From Pseudomonas frederiksbergensis (lineage in GTDB: Bacteria; Pseudomonadota; Gammaproteobacteria; Pseudomonadales; Pseudomonadaceae): a stretch of DNA of 64,000 nt. Shown here piece by piece: positions 46,086 through 55,807 of this stretch. The stretch lies in the NCBI RefSeq assembly GCF_035751725.1, contig NZ_CP142104.1:558001-622000 (forward strand), in the 5' to 3' direction. A program made the translations under genes and the position numbers. Numbering within the stretch: the first letter of the stretch is position 1; each line of letters begins with the position of its first letter. The notes beneath the pieces are model-generated. The model was not told the origin of the DNA and did not search any database. It saw only the letters and a program-made list of their open reading frames with translations.

Positions 46086-47071
46086 TGCGCAATGGTTTCG
46101 CCCTGGCGCTTTGGCTGTGGGCGGGGGTGGCGGTCGCCGAGTCCGCTCCGGAGCTCACGTTGTTGTCCGAGCATGCCGTCGAAGGCATGCGCGGTGGCAA
46201 CCTGTCCGGGCTGGCCCTGTGTGGCAACGAGATGTGGGCAGTGTCCGATCGCGACGACGATCAGATCTATCGCCTCAAACCTAGTGACGTGCCGGTCTGG
46301 CAGGCTGAAACAGTGGCCGTCCAGGTGCCTACGGTGCCGGATACCGATTTGCCCTGGGGCTTGAGATCCCGCACCTGGGCGGCGTCGTTCCTGCGCGGGG
46401 GGGAGCTGGATTTCGAAGGCATCAGTTGCGACAGCGCCGGTAATCGCTATCTGGTCAGCGAGTCTCACGCCGCTGTGCTGCAAATACCGCCGACCGGGGC
46501 CGCATCCTGGCTGAAAATTGCCCCGACCCTGCTCCGCCAGGCGCGGGGCAGTGGCATGTTGTTGCATTTTAACGCCTTGTTCGAAGGCCTTGCGGTCAAC
46601 CCGGCCGGCGACAGGCTCTGGCTGGCGGCCGAGCGTGAACGCCGTGGCCTACTGTCGATCAAGCGTCAGCAAACGGTGTGGGACTGCGACGGCAATTGTG
46701 TGCTGCTCAGCGAGGCGGGCCAGGAAATGCAGCCAGCGCAGTTTCCCAAGGCCAAGGCGGTATCGCGGGATTTCGCCGACCTGTCATTGTTCGATGGCAA
46801 GCTGTTTACCCTGGAACGCAACGCCTACCAGATCTGCCGGCGAGATGCGCAGACGGCCAAGGTCGAGCGCTGCTGGTCGTTCGCCGCCGAGGCCTTGCAG
46901 GACGAGCGCCGTTACCCTCAGCCCTACGGACTGGCCGAAGCGCTGGTGGTGGACGCCGACGGGGCATGGATCGGCCTGGACAACAACGACGGTACGCGGG
47001 CCGATGGCGAGCAGCGGCCGATCGTCTGGCACTTTGCCGCGCCCGACGGCGGCTGGAGCGCCTCGCCGTGA
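46085..47071 (+). CDS. Esterase-like phytase-family protein, exported
   Basis: A 328-residue protein with a short signal peptide (LALWLWAGVAVAESA). It matches the esterase-like activity of phytase family, a beta-propeller fold, with NLSGLALCGNEMWAVSDRD, LDFEGISCDSAGNRYLVSE and FNALFEGLAVNPAGDRLW as successive blade signatures. The substrate is unknown. It is coupled to parE by a TGATG overlap and to the next gene by GTGA, so all three are made from one transcript with parC. Confidence 0.82.
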   Translation: MRNGFALALWLWAGVAVAESAPELTLLSEHAVEGMRGGNLSGLALCGNEMWAVSDRDDDQIYRLKPSDVPVWQAETVAVQVPTVPDTDLPWGLRSRTWAASFLRGGELDFEGISCDSAGNRYLVSESHAAVLQIPPTGAASWLKIAPTLLRQARGSGMLLHFNALFEGLAVNPAGDRLWLAAERERRGLLSIKRQQTVWDCDGNCVLLSEAGQEMQPAQFPKAKAVSRDFADLSLFDGKLFTLERNAYQICRRDAQTAKVERCWSFAAEALQDERRYPQPYGLAEALVVDADGAWIGLDNNDGTRADGEQRPIVWHFAAPDGGWSASP

Positions 47072-47589
47072 GCCAGCAGCCGCCGGGCAAGCGCGCCGGC
47101 CGGATACTGATGATCCTGGCCTGGTGCGCTGCGTTGTTCCTGGCAACTCGGTTTTTTGCCCAGTGGGAGCAGCGGGAACTCAATCCCAATGCCCAGGTGC
47201 ATTCGCAAAAAGGCGAAGGTTTTATCGAGGTGAAGCTGGTCGGCAATCGGCAGGGGCATTTCGTCGCCAGCGGCCAGATCAACGGCCAGCCGGTTGACTT
47301 CATGCTCGACACCGGTGCCACCGACGTGGCGATTCCGTCGGAACTGGCCGAACGCCTCAAGCTGGAAAAAGGTTTCGGCGTGACGTTGAGTACCGCCAAC
47401 GGTGTGAGCGAGGGCTACCGCACCCGCATCGACCGGCTGCAATTGGGCGACATCGTCTTGCGCGATGTCCGTGCCCTGGTGGCGCCCGGCCTGGGTGGCA
47501 CGCAAGTGCTGCTGGGCATGAGCGCCCTGAACAAACTTGAATTTACCCAGCGCGACGGCACCATGCTGCTGCGCCAGACAACGAACTGA
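47068..47589 (+). CDS. Retropepsin-like aspartic protease, membrane-anchored
   Basis: A 173-residue clan AA aspartic protease (TIGR02281-type). One N-terminal membrane helix ([19 protein letters not shown]) anchors it in the inner membrane, with the protease domain outside. The active site is DTGATD (about 80-85) and the flap-end motif is [13 protein letters not shown]. Single-domain forms work as dimers. The start is GTG 47068, overlapping the stop of the preceding gene; the upstream in-frame codons lie inside that gene. The target protein is unknown. Confidence 0.88.
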   Translation: MSQQPPGKRAGRILMILAWCAALFLATRFFAQWEQRELNPNAQVHSQKGEGFIEVKLVGNRQGHFVASGQINGQPVDFMLDTGATDVAIPSELAERLKLEKGFGVTLSTANGVSEGYRTRIDRLQLGDIVLRDVRALVAPGLGGTQVLLGMSALNKLEFTQRDGTMLLRQTTN

Positions 47590-47599
47590 TGAGGCCCGC

Positions 47600-49864
47600 A
47601 TGAGCGACATTCTTGCAGACAGCTTAGACGGCGTAGAACGCCGGTCGCTGGCTGACTTCACCGAAAACGCCTACCTCAACTACTCCATGTACGTGATCAT
47701 GGACCGCGCCTTGCCGCACATCGGCGACGGCCTGAAACCGGTCCAGCGGCGGATCATCTATGCCATGAGCGAGCTGGGGCTGGATGCGGATTCCAAACAC
47801 AAGAAATCGGCGCGTACCGTCGGTGACGTGCTTGGTAAATTCCACCCCCACGGCGACTCGGCCTGCTATGAAGCCATGGTGCTGATGGCCCAGCCGTTCA
47901 GCTACCGCTACACCTTGGTGGACGGCCAGGGTAACTGGGGTGCGCCGGACGATCCCAAATCCTTCGCGGCCATGCGTTATACCGAGGCGCGGCTGTCGCG
48001 CTATTCCGAAGTACTGCTCAGCGAACTGGGCCAGGGCACCGCGGACTGGGGCCCGAACTTCGACGGCACACTCGACGAGCCCTTGGTCTTGCCGGCACGT
48101 TTGCCGAATATCCTCCTGAACGGCACCACCGGTATCGCCGTGGGCATGGCCACCGACGTGCCGCCGCACAACCTGCGGGAAGTGGCGACGGCGTGCGTGC
48201 GTCTGTTGGACGAGCCGAAAGCCACGGTGGAACAACTCTGCGAGCACATCCAGGGCCCGGACTATCCGACCGAAGCGGAGATCATCACGCCGCGTGCCGA
48301 CCTGCTGAAAATCTACGAGACCGGTCGCGGTTCGGTGCGCATGCGCGCCGTGTACCACATCGAGGACGGCGACATCATTGTCACGGCGCTGCCGCATCAG
48401 GTGTCCGGGGCCAAGGTGTTGGAACAGATTGCCGCGATGATGCAGGCAAAACCCTCGAAAGCGCCGCAAGTGGCCGACTTGCGCGACGAATCCGACCACG
48501 AAAACCCTTGCCGCATCGTGATCATCCCGGTCAACAGCCGGGTCGACCACGACGCTTTGATGCAGCATCTGTTCGCCAGCACTGACTTGGAGTCCAGCTA
48601 CCGGGTCAACATCAACATCATCGGCCTGGACGGCAAGCCGCAGCTGAAAAACCTGCGGGCCTTGCTGGTGGAATGGCTGGAGTTCCGGGTCAAGACCGTG
48701 CGCCGGCGCCTGCAATTCCGCCTGGACAAGGTCGAGCGTCGCCTGCACCTGTTGGACGGCTTGCTGATTGCCTACCTCAATCTGGATGAAGTGATTCATA
48801 TCATCCGTACCGAGGAGCACCCCAAAGCCAGCCTGATTGCCCGTTTTGACCTGAGCGAAACCCAGGCTGACTACATCCTCGATACCCGCCTGCGGCAGTT
48901 GGCGCGGTTGGAAGAGATGAAGCTGCGCGCCGAGCAAGATGAGTTGCTCAAGGAACAGGCCAAGCTGCAAGCCCTGCTGGGCAGCGAAGCCAAGCTCAAG
49001 AAGCTGGTGCGCACCGAACTGCTAAAGGACGCCGAAACCTATGGTGATGACCGCCGTTCGCCGATCGTCGAGCGCGCCGAAGCCAAGGCGCTGAGCGAAC
49101 ACGATCTGCTGCCGAACGAAAAGGTCACCGTCGTGCTGTCGGAAAAAGGCTGGGTGCGCTCGGCCAAGGGTCATGATATTGACGCCGCCGGGCTTTCCTA
49201 TAAAGCCGGGGATGGTTTCAAGGCCTTGGCGCCGGGGCGCTCGAACCAGTTCGCGGTGTTCATCGACTCCACCGGACGCAGTTATTCGGTGCCGGCCCAT
49301 ACCTTGCCGTCGGCCCGCGGCCAAGGCGAACCGCTGACCGGTCGTCTGACGCCACCACCGGGTGCAACTTTTGAATGTGTGCTGATGCCTGATGATGACG
49401 GGCTGTACGTTATTGCGTCGGACGCCGGGTACGGGTTCGTCGTCAAGGGTGAGGACTTGCAGGCCAAGAACAAGGCGGGCAAGGCGCTGTTGAGCCTGCC
49501 GAACAATGCCAAGGTCATTGCGCCGCGTCCGGTCATCGATCGCGAGAACAATTGGCTGGCGTCGGTGACGACAGAAGGCCGGTTGCTGGTGTTCAAGATC
49601 AGCGACCTCCCACAGCTCGGAAAAGGGAAAGGCAACAAGATAATCGGTATTTCCGGCGAACGGGTGGCGAGTCGCGAGGAATATGTCACGGATATTGCAG
49701 TGATACCGGACGGTGCCACGCTTGTGCTGCAGGCTGGAAAGCGTACGCTTTCATTGAAAGCGGACGATCTTGAGCATTACAAAGGTGAACGCGGTCGGCG
49801 GGGCAACAAGCTTCCAAGGGGCTTTCAGCGGGTGGATGCACTGCTCGTCGAAAACCTCAATTGA
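47600..49864 (+). CDS. parC: DNA topoisomerase IV subunit A
   Basis: ParC cuts and rejoins DNA in topoisomerase IV. The 754-residue protein has the active-site Tyr in [11 protein letters not shown] and a six-bladed C-terminal wrapping domain. The quinolone-resistance region [12 protein letters not shown] keeps Ser87 and Glu91, the forms linked to drug sensitivity in P. aeruginosa. ATG 47600 has GATGAGG upstream. The frame is open back to 47537 inside the protease gene. It ends the parE-phytase-protease-parC unit. Confidence 0.97.
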   Translation: MSDILADSLDGVERRSLADFTENAYLNYSMYVIMDRALPHIGDGLKPVQRRIIYAMSELGLDADSKHKKSARTVGDVLGKFHPHGDSACYEAMVLMAQPFSYRYTLVDGQGNWGAPDDPKSFAAMRYTEARLSRYSEVLLSELGQGTADWGPNFDGTLDEPLVLPARLPNILLNGTTGIAVGMATDVPPHNLREVATACVRLLDEPKATVEQLCEHIQGPDYPTEAEIITPRADLLKIYETGRGSVRMRAVYHIEDGDIIVTALPHQVSGAKVLEQIAAMMQAKPSKAPQVADLRDESDHENPCRIVIIPVNSRVDHDALMQHLFASTDLESSYRVNINIIGLDGKPQLKNLRALLVEWLEFRVKTVRRRLQFRLDKVERRLHLLDGLLIAYLNLDEVIHIIRTEEHPKASLIARFDLSETQADYILDTRLRQLARLEEMKLRAEQDELLKEQAKLQALLGSEAKLKKLVRTELLKDAETYGDDRRSPIVERAEAKALSEHDLLPNEKVTVVLSEKGWVRSAKGHDIDAAGLSYKAGDGFKALAPGRSNQFAVFIDSTGRSYSVPAHTLPSARGQGEPLTGRLTPPPGATFECVLMPDDDGLYVIASDAGYGFVVKGEDLQAKNKAGKALLSLPNNAKVIAPRPVIDRENNWLASVTTEGRLLVFKISDLPQLGKGKGNKIIGISGERVASREEYVTDIAVIPDGATLVLQAGKRTLSLKADDLEHYKGERGRRGNKLPRGFQRVDALLVENLN

Positions 49865-50042
49865 GCGTGCTAGAGGGCTCGGTCCGCGATTAAAAGCCGC
49901 AGATCGGAACTTTGGCGCTGGAGTCGGGACGCATATTCACGGATGATAGGCCCTTTCAAGCGCCGGCGTGGCCGAGCGTTCTTCATAATGACCGAGTATT
50001 TTTCACTGTGGTAAGCCTTGTGGCCGCCACCTGGACGAGACG

Positions 50043-50750
50043 ATGACTGCTCTGCGCCTTCCTATTTTGTGGCTCGCCGGCCTGCTTGGCCTGGCGGGCT
50101 GCAGCATGAACCAGCCGGTGTCGCTGTACCAACTGGACAGCGGCACCCCGGCCCAGCCTGCGCAAAGCACGGGCATGGCCGTATTGCTCGGCCCGGTTCT
50201 GATCGCTGATTACCTTCAGCGTGAAACCTTGTTGCAACGCCAACCGGACGGCAGTTTGCAAGCCGCGACCGATGGTCGTTGGGCCGGTAGCCTGTCTTCG
50301 GACATCGATCAATTATTGCTGCGCCAGGTTGCTGGGCACCTGGATAGCCAGCGCGTGGTGCTGGCGCCTGCTACCCAAGGGTTCACGCCCGACGTGCAAG
50401 TCTTGTTGTCCATTACCCGTCTGGATTCGGGCAAATCCGAGCCTGCGGTGCTCGATGCGCAGTGGCGTTTGATCGACCGTCGCGGCAAGGTTCGCGAGAA
50501 CCGCATCATTCACTTGCAAGAGCAGCACGCGGGCACCACCGCGGCGCAGGTCCAGGCACAAGGCATACTTTTGCAGCGCCTGGCCGAGCAGTTGTCCGTG
50601 TCGCTCAAGCCCCTGGCCAACCAGCCACCTATTGCGGAAGTCCCGCGCAAGGCGGCTCCTGCCCCGGCGGCCAAGCCGGTGGAGAAAGAAAAGGACAAGA
50701 TACCCATGGCCTTGCCGATTCGTACGGACATGGAAGTGTTCAGGTTCTGA
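50043..50750 (+). CDS. PqiC-like (ABC-transport auxiliary) lipoprotein
   Basis: A 235-residue lipoprotein with lipobox LAGC (Cys20), of the PqiC/DUF330 family. In the Pqi/Mla-type systems PqiC sits in the outer membrane and helps pass lipids between membranes. Conserved parts are LDSGTPAQP, VLLGPVLIADYLQRETLL and the DxxLLRQ helix. The C-terminal tail is Lys/Pro-rich. The pqiAB genes are not next to it, as is normal for this parC neighbour in pseudomonads. A strong terminator follows. The 178-bp gap from parC shows no clear signal. Confidence 0.85.
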   Translation: MTALRLPILWLAGLLGLAGCSMNQPVSLYQLDSGTPAQPAQSTGMAVLLGPVLIADYLQRETLLQRQPDGSLQAATDGRWAGSLSSDIDQLLLRQVAGHLDSQRVVLAPATQGFTPDVQVLLSITRLDSGKSEPAVLDAQWRLIDRRGKVRENRIIHLQEQHAGTTAAQVQAQGILLQRLAEQLSVSLKPLANQPPIAEVPRKAAPAPAAKPVEKEKDKIPMALPIRTDMEVFRF

Positions 50751-50768
50751 TGGTTCGAGAGAACATGA

Positions 50769-50803
50769 AACAAAGCCCGCGTTGATGCGGGCTTTGTTGT
50801 TTC
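50769..50803 (+). terminator. Terminator after the PqiC-like gene
   Basis: AACAAAGCCCGC (50769-50780), loop GTTGAT, GCGGGCTTTGTT, then GTTTCT. A perfect 12-bp stem 18 bp after the stop. Confidence 0.9.
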
Positions 50804-50839
50804 TGCCATCAGGAATCGCTGGTGTCTGTGCTGGCCCTT

Positions 50840-50931
50840 TCGCGAGCAAGCCCGCTCCCACACTGGGTTTTCAGTGGGACATGGATCTGGTGGTTCGCGC
50901 AGATTCGCTGTCTGAGCGGGCTTGCTCGCGA
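50840..50931. repeat. REPIN (GTGGGAGCG class)
   Basis: TCGCGAGCAAGCCCGCTCCC at 50840 and GAGCGGGCTTGCTCGCGA at 50914-50931 are inverted around a 52-bp middle. It lies between the two convergent terminators at 50769 and 50955. Confidence 0.85.
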
Positions 50932-50949
50932 AGAGGCCAGCGAAGGCAA

Positions 50950-50987
50950 CAAAAAAGCCCGCAGATGATCAATCATCCGCGGGCTTC
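50950..50987 (-). terminator. Terminator of the HAMP membrane-protein gene
   Basis: On the minus strand, AAGCCCGC and GCGGGCTT pair (with inner GATGAT/ATCATC) and are followed by a T-run. It ends the gene whose stop is at 51008. Confidence 0.88.
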
Positions 50988-51007
50988 GTCGTTCAAGGGC
51001 CAGGATC

Positions 51008-52525
51008 TCAGGCCTGACGCTCGTGCATCCGCGCCAGTTGTCGCTCCAGCATCGACGGATAAGGCTCCATCAAGCGCTCCACACAGCAAGCGCCTTCGGG
51101 GCTGGCGATAGGGCGGATGCGCGCGCGTTGGCGGATCAGGGTGTCATCATTGATCTTGCGCTCCACCAACAGCAGGTTGCGGCTGTGCTGGGACAGGGCC
51201 AATGCGTCCTGGGCGGTTTCGGTCAGCAGCAGGTCAATCTGGCTCAAGCCGAACAGCCCGTCACCCAAGGTCAGGCCCAGTTGCAATTGCAGGGTGATGC
51301 CGCTGTCGGCAACTTCGATTTGCAACTGATGACCCAGCGCCCGCAGCAGTTCACCGCAGCAGATGGCGTTGGTCAGGTAGTCGTCGCCGCTGTCCTCGGT
51401 GTGGAACAACATCAATGTGCTGCCGTCGTTCAAGGTGTGCAGCTCGCCTTGATAAAGCGATGCGGCCTGATCGAGGCAGTCGCGGTAGCGTTCGAGCAGT
51501 TCCTTCAGGCGGGCCTGGGGCAGGCGGCGCAGTTGGTCCTGGGCGCCCAGTTGAATAGCCAGCACGGCACTATGCTGGGGCACGTTCGAGGCGGCGGGGC
51601 GGACAGCCGGTTGCGGGGCGCCGCCCACCGCGTCGTCTCGCAAGTCGGCGAAGGCGTCGTCGTCTTCCTCGTCTTCCACGGTACGCACGACGTGGCGCGG
51701 CGCAGGTCGTGAGGCGGGCATCGGTGCAGTTTCGTCAAAGCCCGGGTCGCGCAGGTTGCGCACCTCGAAACCGGGTTCGGCATCGTCATCGTCGGCGTAA
51801 TCGATGTCTTCCGGCTCCGGCGCACGCTCAGGTTCCGGTGCGAAGCTGGCGTGAAGTTGCCGGGCGAGATCGCCGATTTCGTCCTGGCGCTGGGTCGCCG
51901 GGGTGTGCTCGTCGATGTCCCGCAGCCAGACGCGCAATTGCAGCAGCGGCGTGGAGATGTGCCGCCCCAGGCGCAGGCTCAACGCCAGGGCCAACGCCAG
52001 CAGGATCGCGCTGAGGATGCCCATGCTTTGCAGGCTGATGGTCATCGGTTGCTGGAACTGGTCCATGTCCAGGCTGATGCGCAGTTGCCCGGCAGTCACG
52101 TCCTGGAAGGTGATCTTGCTCTGGTACATGCCGCCGGTTTCGCCCAGCAGGCCAGGCTTGGGACGCTGGCCGGCCTCGGCGAGGATGCGGTTGTCGACGC
52201 TGTAGATGGCGGCGTGGGCGACCAGTTTGTTCTTGGTCAGGTTGTTGAGCAGCACGTTGAGGCTGAGGATGTCGTTGGACACCAGCAGCTCGGTGGCGGA
52301 CGTGGCGGTCTGGGTGGTCAGGCTTTCGCCCAGGGCGTCCGCCTGCTCGTGCATGGCCTGCTTGAATTGCAGGCCCATCACGCAGGCATAGATGACCAGG
52401 GCCAGGGCGACCAGGATCACGTTATGGCTGGCGATGCGCAATGCAATCGGCACGCGGCGATGGCGCAATGCACGGAAGATCAGCAGGAAGAAATTGTCGG
52501 TTTTGACTGGCGTGGGCCGGTTCAC
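51008..52525 (-). CDS. HAMP membrane protein with degenerate cyclase-like C-terminus
   Basis: A 505-residue inner-membrane protein (PA4961-like). Two membrane helices, about 32-48 and 190-212, flank a periplasmic sensing domain; a HAMP-like segment (ISTPLLQLRVWLRDIDEHTP) follows. A long acidic linker (about 255-345, with DYADDDDAEPGF and VEDEEDDDAF) leads to a C-terminal domain, from AVLAIQLGAQDQLRRLPQAR, whose order of elements recalls class III nucleotide cyclases. The metal-binding Asp residues are missing, so it should not be catalytic. GTG 52525 gives MNRPTPVKTDNFFLLIFRAL. It diverges from serB. Confidence 0.75.
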   Translation of the reverse strand: MNRPTPVKTDNFFLLIFRALRHRRVPIALRIASHNVILVALALVIYACVMGLQFKQAMHEQADALGESLTTQTATSATELLVSNDILSLNVLLNNLTKNKLVAHAAIYSVDNRILAEAGQRPKPGLLGETGGMYQSKITFQDVTAGQLRISLDMDQFQQPMTISLQSMGILSAILLALALALSLRLGRHISTPLLQLRVWLRDIDEHTPATQRQDEIGDLARQLHASFAPEPERAPEPEDIDYADDDDAEPGFEVRNLRDPGFDETAPMPASRPAPRHVVRTVEDEEDDDAFADLRDDAVGGAPQPAVRPAASNVPQHSAVLAIQLGAQDQLRRLPQARLKELLERYRDCLDQAASLYQGELHTLNDGSTLMLFHTEDSGDDYLTNAICCGELLRALGHQLQIEVADSGITLQLQLGLTLGDGLFGLSQIDLLLTETAQDALALSQHSRNLLLVERKINDDTLIRQRARIRPIASPEGACCVERLMEPYPSMLERQLARMHERQA

Positions 52526-52658
52526 TGAGCTCGGCTCTTTGTCCGTGAAATTGACGCGCAGTATAGCGACAGGCCCATGGCCGGCAAAGCACTGGCGGTG
52601 CCCGATGGTCACTGAATGTGGGTAGAATGCGGTTTTTTTCCACCTGCGGGGGTGCGCC

Positions 52659-53873
52659 TTGCGCGAAATCGTCCTGATAAACATCACTGGCAGCGACCGT
52701 CCGGGTCTGACTGCAGCCATTACCGGCGTTCTGGCCCAGGGTGGTGTGAACATTCTCGACATCGGTCAGGCGGTGATCCATGACACGCTGTCGTTCGGCA
52801 TCCTGGTTGAAATCCCGGACGCCGAACAAAGCAAGTCAGTGCTCAAGGACATCCTGTTCACGGCCTACAAGCTCGACCAGCAGGTGCGTTTCACTCCAGT
52901 GTCCGAAGCCGATTACCAGCATTGGGTGGCCGGCCAAGGCAAGAAGCGCCATATCGTGACGCTCTTGACCCGCAAGGTGACCGCCGAACAGTTGCAGCGC
53001 GTCAGTTCGATCACCGCCCAATATGGGCTGAACATCGACCATATCGACCGGTTGTCCGGGCGCATGCCGCTCGATACTCCGGCTGACCAGGGCAAGGGTT
53101 GCATCGAGTTCTCCGTGCGCGGCGAACCGGCTGATCCTCAAGCGTTGCGCGCCGAATTCCTCAGCGTTGCCCAGGAGCTGAACGTCGACATCGCCTTCCA
53201 GGAGGACTCGCTGTTCCGCCGCAACCGTCGCCTGGCGGTGTTCGACATGGATTCGACGCTGATCGAAGCCGAAGTCATCGACGAGCTGGCCAAGGCGGCG
53301 GGGGTGGGCGACAAGGTTTCGGCCATCACCGAGCGTGCCATGGCCGGTGAGCTGGATTTTCGCGCCAGCTTCAAGGAGCGCCTCGCATTGCTCAAGGGGC
53401 TGGACGTCAGCGTGCTCGACTCCATCGGCGCCTCACTGCGCCTGACTGAGGGCGCTGAAACCCTGTTCGCCGAACTCAAGCGCCTGGGCTACAAGACCGC
53501 CATCCTGTCCGGCGGCTTCACCTACTTCGCCAAGCAGCTGCAAGCCAGGCTCGGCATCGACTACGTGTTCGCCAACGAATTGGAAGTGGTGGACGGCAAG
53601 GTCACCGGCGTGGCCGTAGAGCCGATCGTCGATGCCCAGCGCAAGGCGGACCTGCTGCGTGAATTGGCCGCGAAAGAAGGCCTTCGCCTGGAGCAGACTA
53701 TTGCCGTGGGTGACGGTGCCAACGACCTGCCGATGCTGGCTATCGCTGGCCTGGGCGTGGCGTTCCGGGCCAAGCCGCTGGTCAAGCAATCGGCACGGCA
53801 GGCGATTTCGACCTTAGGGTTGGATGGGGTGCTGTACTTGCTGGGCTTTCGTGATCGCGACGGGCAGGCTTGA
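52659..53873 (+). CDS. serB: Phosphoserine phosphatase
   Basis: SerB makes serine from phosphoserine. The 404-residue protein has two N-terminal ACT domains (about 4-165) that may bind serine, then a HAD phosphatase with FDMDSTLIEAE (catalytic Asp pair near 197-199), SGGFTYFAKQL and GDGANDLPML. The long form with ACT domains is usual in pseudomonads. The start codon is TTG 52659 (REIVLINITGSDRPGLTAAI). TAGAAT at 52623 may be the -10 box of its promoter. It is followed by a REP palindrome. Confidence 0.95.
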   Translation: MREIVLINITGSDRPGLTAAITGVLAQGGVNILDIGQAVIHDTLSFGILVEIPDAEQSKSVLKDILFTAYKLDQQVRFTPVSEADYQHWVAGQGKKRHIVTLLTRKVTAEQLQRVSSITAQYGLNIDHIDRLSGRMPLDTPADQGKGCIEFSVRGEPADPQALRAEFLSVAQELNVDIAFQEDSLFRRNRRLAVFDMDSTLIEAEVIDELAKAAGVGDKVSAITERAMAGELDFRASFKERLALLKGLDVSVLDSIGASLRLTEGAETLFAELKRLGYKTAILSGGFTYFAKQLQARLGIDYVFANELEVVDGKVTGVAVEPIVDAQRKADLLRELAAKEGLRLEQTIAVGDGANDLPMLAIAGLGVAFRAKPLVKQSARQAISTLGLDGVLYLLGFRDRDGQA

Positions 53874-53876
53874 GCT

Positions 53877-53904
53877 GTGGCGAGGGGATAAATCCCCTCG
53901 CCAC
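53877..53904. repeat. REP palindrome after serB
   Basis: Arms GTGGCGAGGGGAT and ATCCCCTCGCCAC around AA. It begins 4 bp after the serB stop and is identical over its whole length to the element at 61178-61205. Confidence 0.88.
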
Positions 53905-53924
53905 ATAAGGCGATGTTTTGAATT

Positions 53925-55685
53925 CTAAAGCGACTTCCACAACGAATCGAAATCCCCCTCTTGCGCACCTTCATCCCCGTTTGCCGTCGAGTCGTCCTGG
54001 CGATAGGCGAACTGGTTGAAGCTGTGGGTGCTGGTCACGCGTCGATCAAGGCCGGCGCGCCGTTCCTGTCCGTTGGTGTTGATCAATACTTGCTGGCCTT
54101 CCTGGAAAGGCAGGCGCGGGGCGATCACGGTTGGAGGCAAATCGATGGCGCTGATTTCCGGAAGCAGCAGTCCCCGCAGATAGTGCCCTTGTTCGTTTTG
54201 CTCGCGAAGCAATTGCAGGCCGCAGGGCTGGGCATGGGGCGCAACCAGTTCAATCCCCATTTGCATCGCGCCGTTGCGTACCTGGCGAATCCAGCGCACC
54301 ACGGCAATGCTCCAACTCTCGTCGTTGGCGTCCCGGATACCCACCATTTCGCCGGCCTGCAATTGTTCCGGTACTTCCTTCGGCCAGCCAAGGCAGTAAC
54401 CGCCCGGGCTGTGGTTGATGACCGGCAAGTCGTAGGTCGGGAAATGATGCTGATTGTCGGAGCTTGCACTTTCGTCATCGGTCGGATTGACCGGGTACTC
54501 GATTTCTTCGTAGGGCAAAAGCTCGCTGTCGCCGCTGGGCGCTGCATCGAAGGCTTGGTCCCAGGTATCGCTTTTCCGGGTGGGCGACGCCTCGAAGCGG
54601 GCCTTGCGCGTGGCCGGGTTCTTCAGGATTTCACTGAAAGAGCGTTCCCCTCCAAGGTAATAGTGCAAGGCGCTCATGCCCACGCACAGGGTCAGCGTGC
54701 CGTTGCCTTCGGTGCGCTGGAAGCTGCGCTCGGCTGCCTCGCCCCAGGCGGCTTGCAGGTGGTGCAGGGTATCGGCACTCATGCCGGCCGGTACCGTCAA
54801 TGTCGACTCGACCGGTTGAGCCAGGTGGGCGGTGATGGCACGCACCAGCGGCTGGGGATCGAAACCCAGTAGGGTGGGTTGCTGTTCAGCGCGGAATTTC
54901 GAGCGATAGCGTGGCCCGACATCCAACTGCGGGGACACTGCGAACAGGCTCGAGGCGGTGACGGCCGGGTCCAGCTGGACCCATTGGCTCCAGGGTTCCA
55001 GCACTTCGGCCAATCGGGCGATCTGGCTCTGGCGCAACTGATTGCTGCGCGAGGCGCCCAGCAACAGTGCGACGACGTACGTTTGCTCGACGTTCAATTG
55101 ATGAACCTGGCTGGCCAGTTCATCGCTGACGGCCAAGTGCTGCAATTTGTGCAGGCAGGCGATCCGGTACAGCTGATGCAAATCGAGCCAGAGTCCTTCG
55201 GGCACCGGACTGTACAACTGGCTGGAGCGCAGCAAGGTGCTGTTGAGCGCATGAATAGCCCGCTGCAAGGCACTTGCCAGCAGGCGCGCCCGGTCTTTGG
55301 AGAATTTCGACGCGATACGTCCGACGATTTGTTTGTAGCCCATTGCCAGGTGGGCTTGCAGCGCCTGGCACAGGTTGACGATCTTGCGCGAGCGGTCATC
55401 CAGCACGATGGCCTGTTGCAGGAAATGCCGCTCGAGGTGCTTGCAGACGTAATAAACCTCCGGCCGCAGCAACTCCAGCATTTGCAGGCGGTTATCGCTG
55501 GGGGTGAGCAGTTGGTTCAGTTCGCCGAGTGCCTGGTACAGCAGGCGAGCGGTTTCGCCGATGTTGGCCTTGGGCAGGTTGGCGATCCAACGCTTGAGAT
55601 CGCGTGGCGTGGCATCGCAAAAGGACAGGCGCGACTGGGTCGGTGTCGACACGCGCAGTAGCTGGAGAGGGCTGGTCTCATTCAT
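53925..55685 (-). CDS. Atypical PilZ-like protein (PA4958-like)
   Basis: A 586-residue cytoplasmic protein without signal or membrane segments. The first 330 residues are helical and of unknown fold. Around 420-515 there is a PilZ-like domain: VINHSPGGYCLGW fits the (D/N)-x-S-x-x-G motif, followed by VVRWIRQVRNGAMQMGIELV. The RxxxR motif that normally binds c-di-GMP is not seen just before it. In P. aeruginosa, fimX lies between this gene and serB; here it is absent. A role in surface motility or signalling is possible but not shown. Confidence 0.75.
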   Translation of the reverse strand: MNETSPLQLLRVSTPTQSRLSFCDATPRDLKRWIANLPKANIGETARLLYQALGELNQLLTPSDNRLQMLELLRPEVYYVCKHLERHFLQQAIVLDDRSRKIVNLCQALQAHLAMGYKQIVGRIASKFSKDRARLLASALQRAIHALNSTLLRSSQLYSPVPEGLWLDLHQLYRIACLHKLQHLAVSDELASQVHQLNVEQTYVVALLLGASRSNQLRQSQIARLAEVLEPWSQWVQLDPAVTASSLFAVSPQLDVGPRYRSKFRAEQQPTLLGFDPQPLVRAITAHLAQPVESTLTVPAGMSADTLHHLQAAWGEAAERSFQRTEGNGTLTLCVGMSALHYYLGGERSFSEILKNPATRKARFEASPTRKSDTWDQAFDAAPSGDSELLPYEEIEYPVNPTDDESASSDNQHHFPTYDLPVINHSPGGYCLGWPKEVPEQLQAGEMVGIRDANDESWSIAVVRWIRQVRNGAMQMGIELVAPHAQPCGLQLLREQNEQGHYLRGLLLPEISAIDLPPTVIAPRLPFQEGQQVLINTNGQERRAGLDRRVTSTHSFNQFAYRQDDSTANGDEGAQEGDFDSLWKSL

Positions 55686-55763
55686 GCCGTGGACGGGCTC
55701 CGGCGGGAAATGAAAAGGATGTTTCCAACTCTAGCAGCTGTGGGCAGGGTATGTAGGTTGAGC

Positions 55764-55797
55764 ATGATCATTCCTACAGCTGGGTAGGAATGATCAT
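55764..55797. repeat. Perfect 14-bp hairpin between psd and the PilZ-like gene
   Basis: ATGATCATTCCTAC, loop AGCTGG, GTAGGAATGATCAT. Unlike the REPs it is A/T-rich. It begins 11 bp after the psd stop on the minus strand and has no T-run, so it may be a transcript-end barrier or a protein-binding dyad. Confidence 0.6.
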
Positions 55798-55807
55798 CGG
55801 GAAAGGC

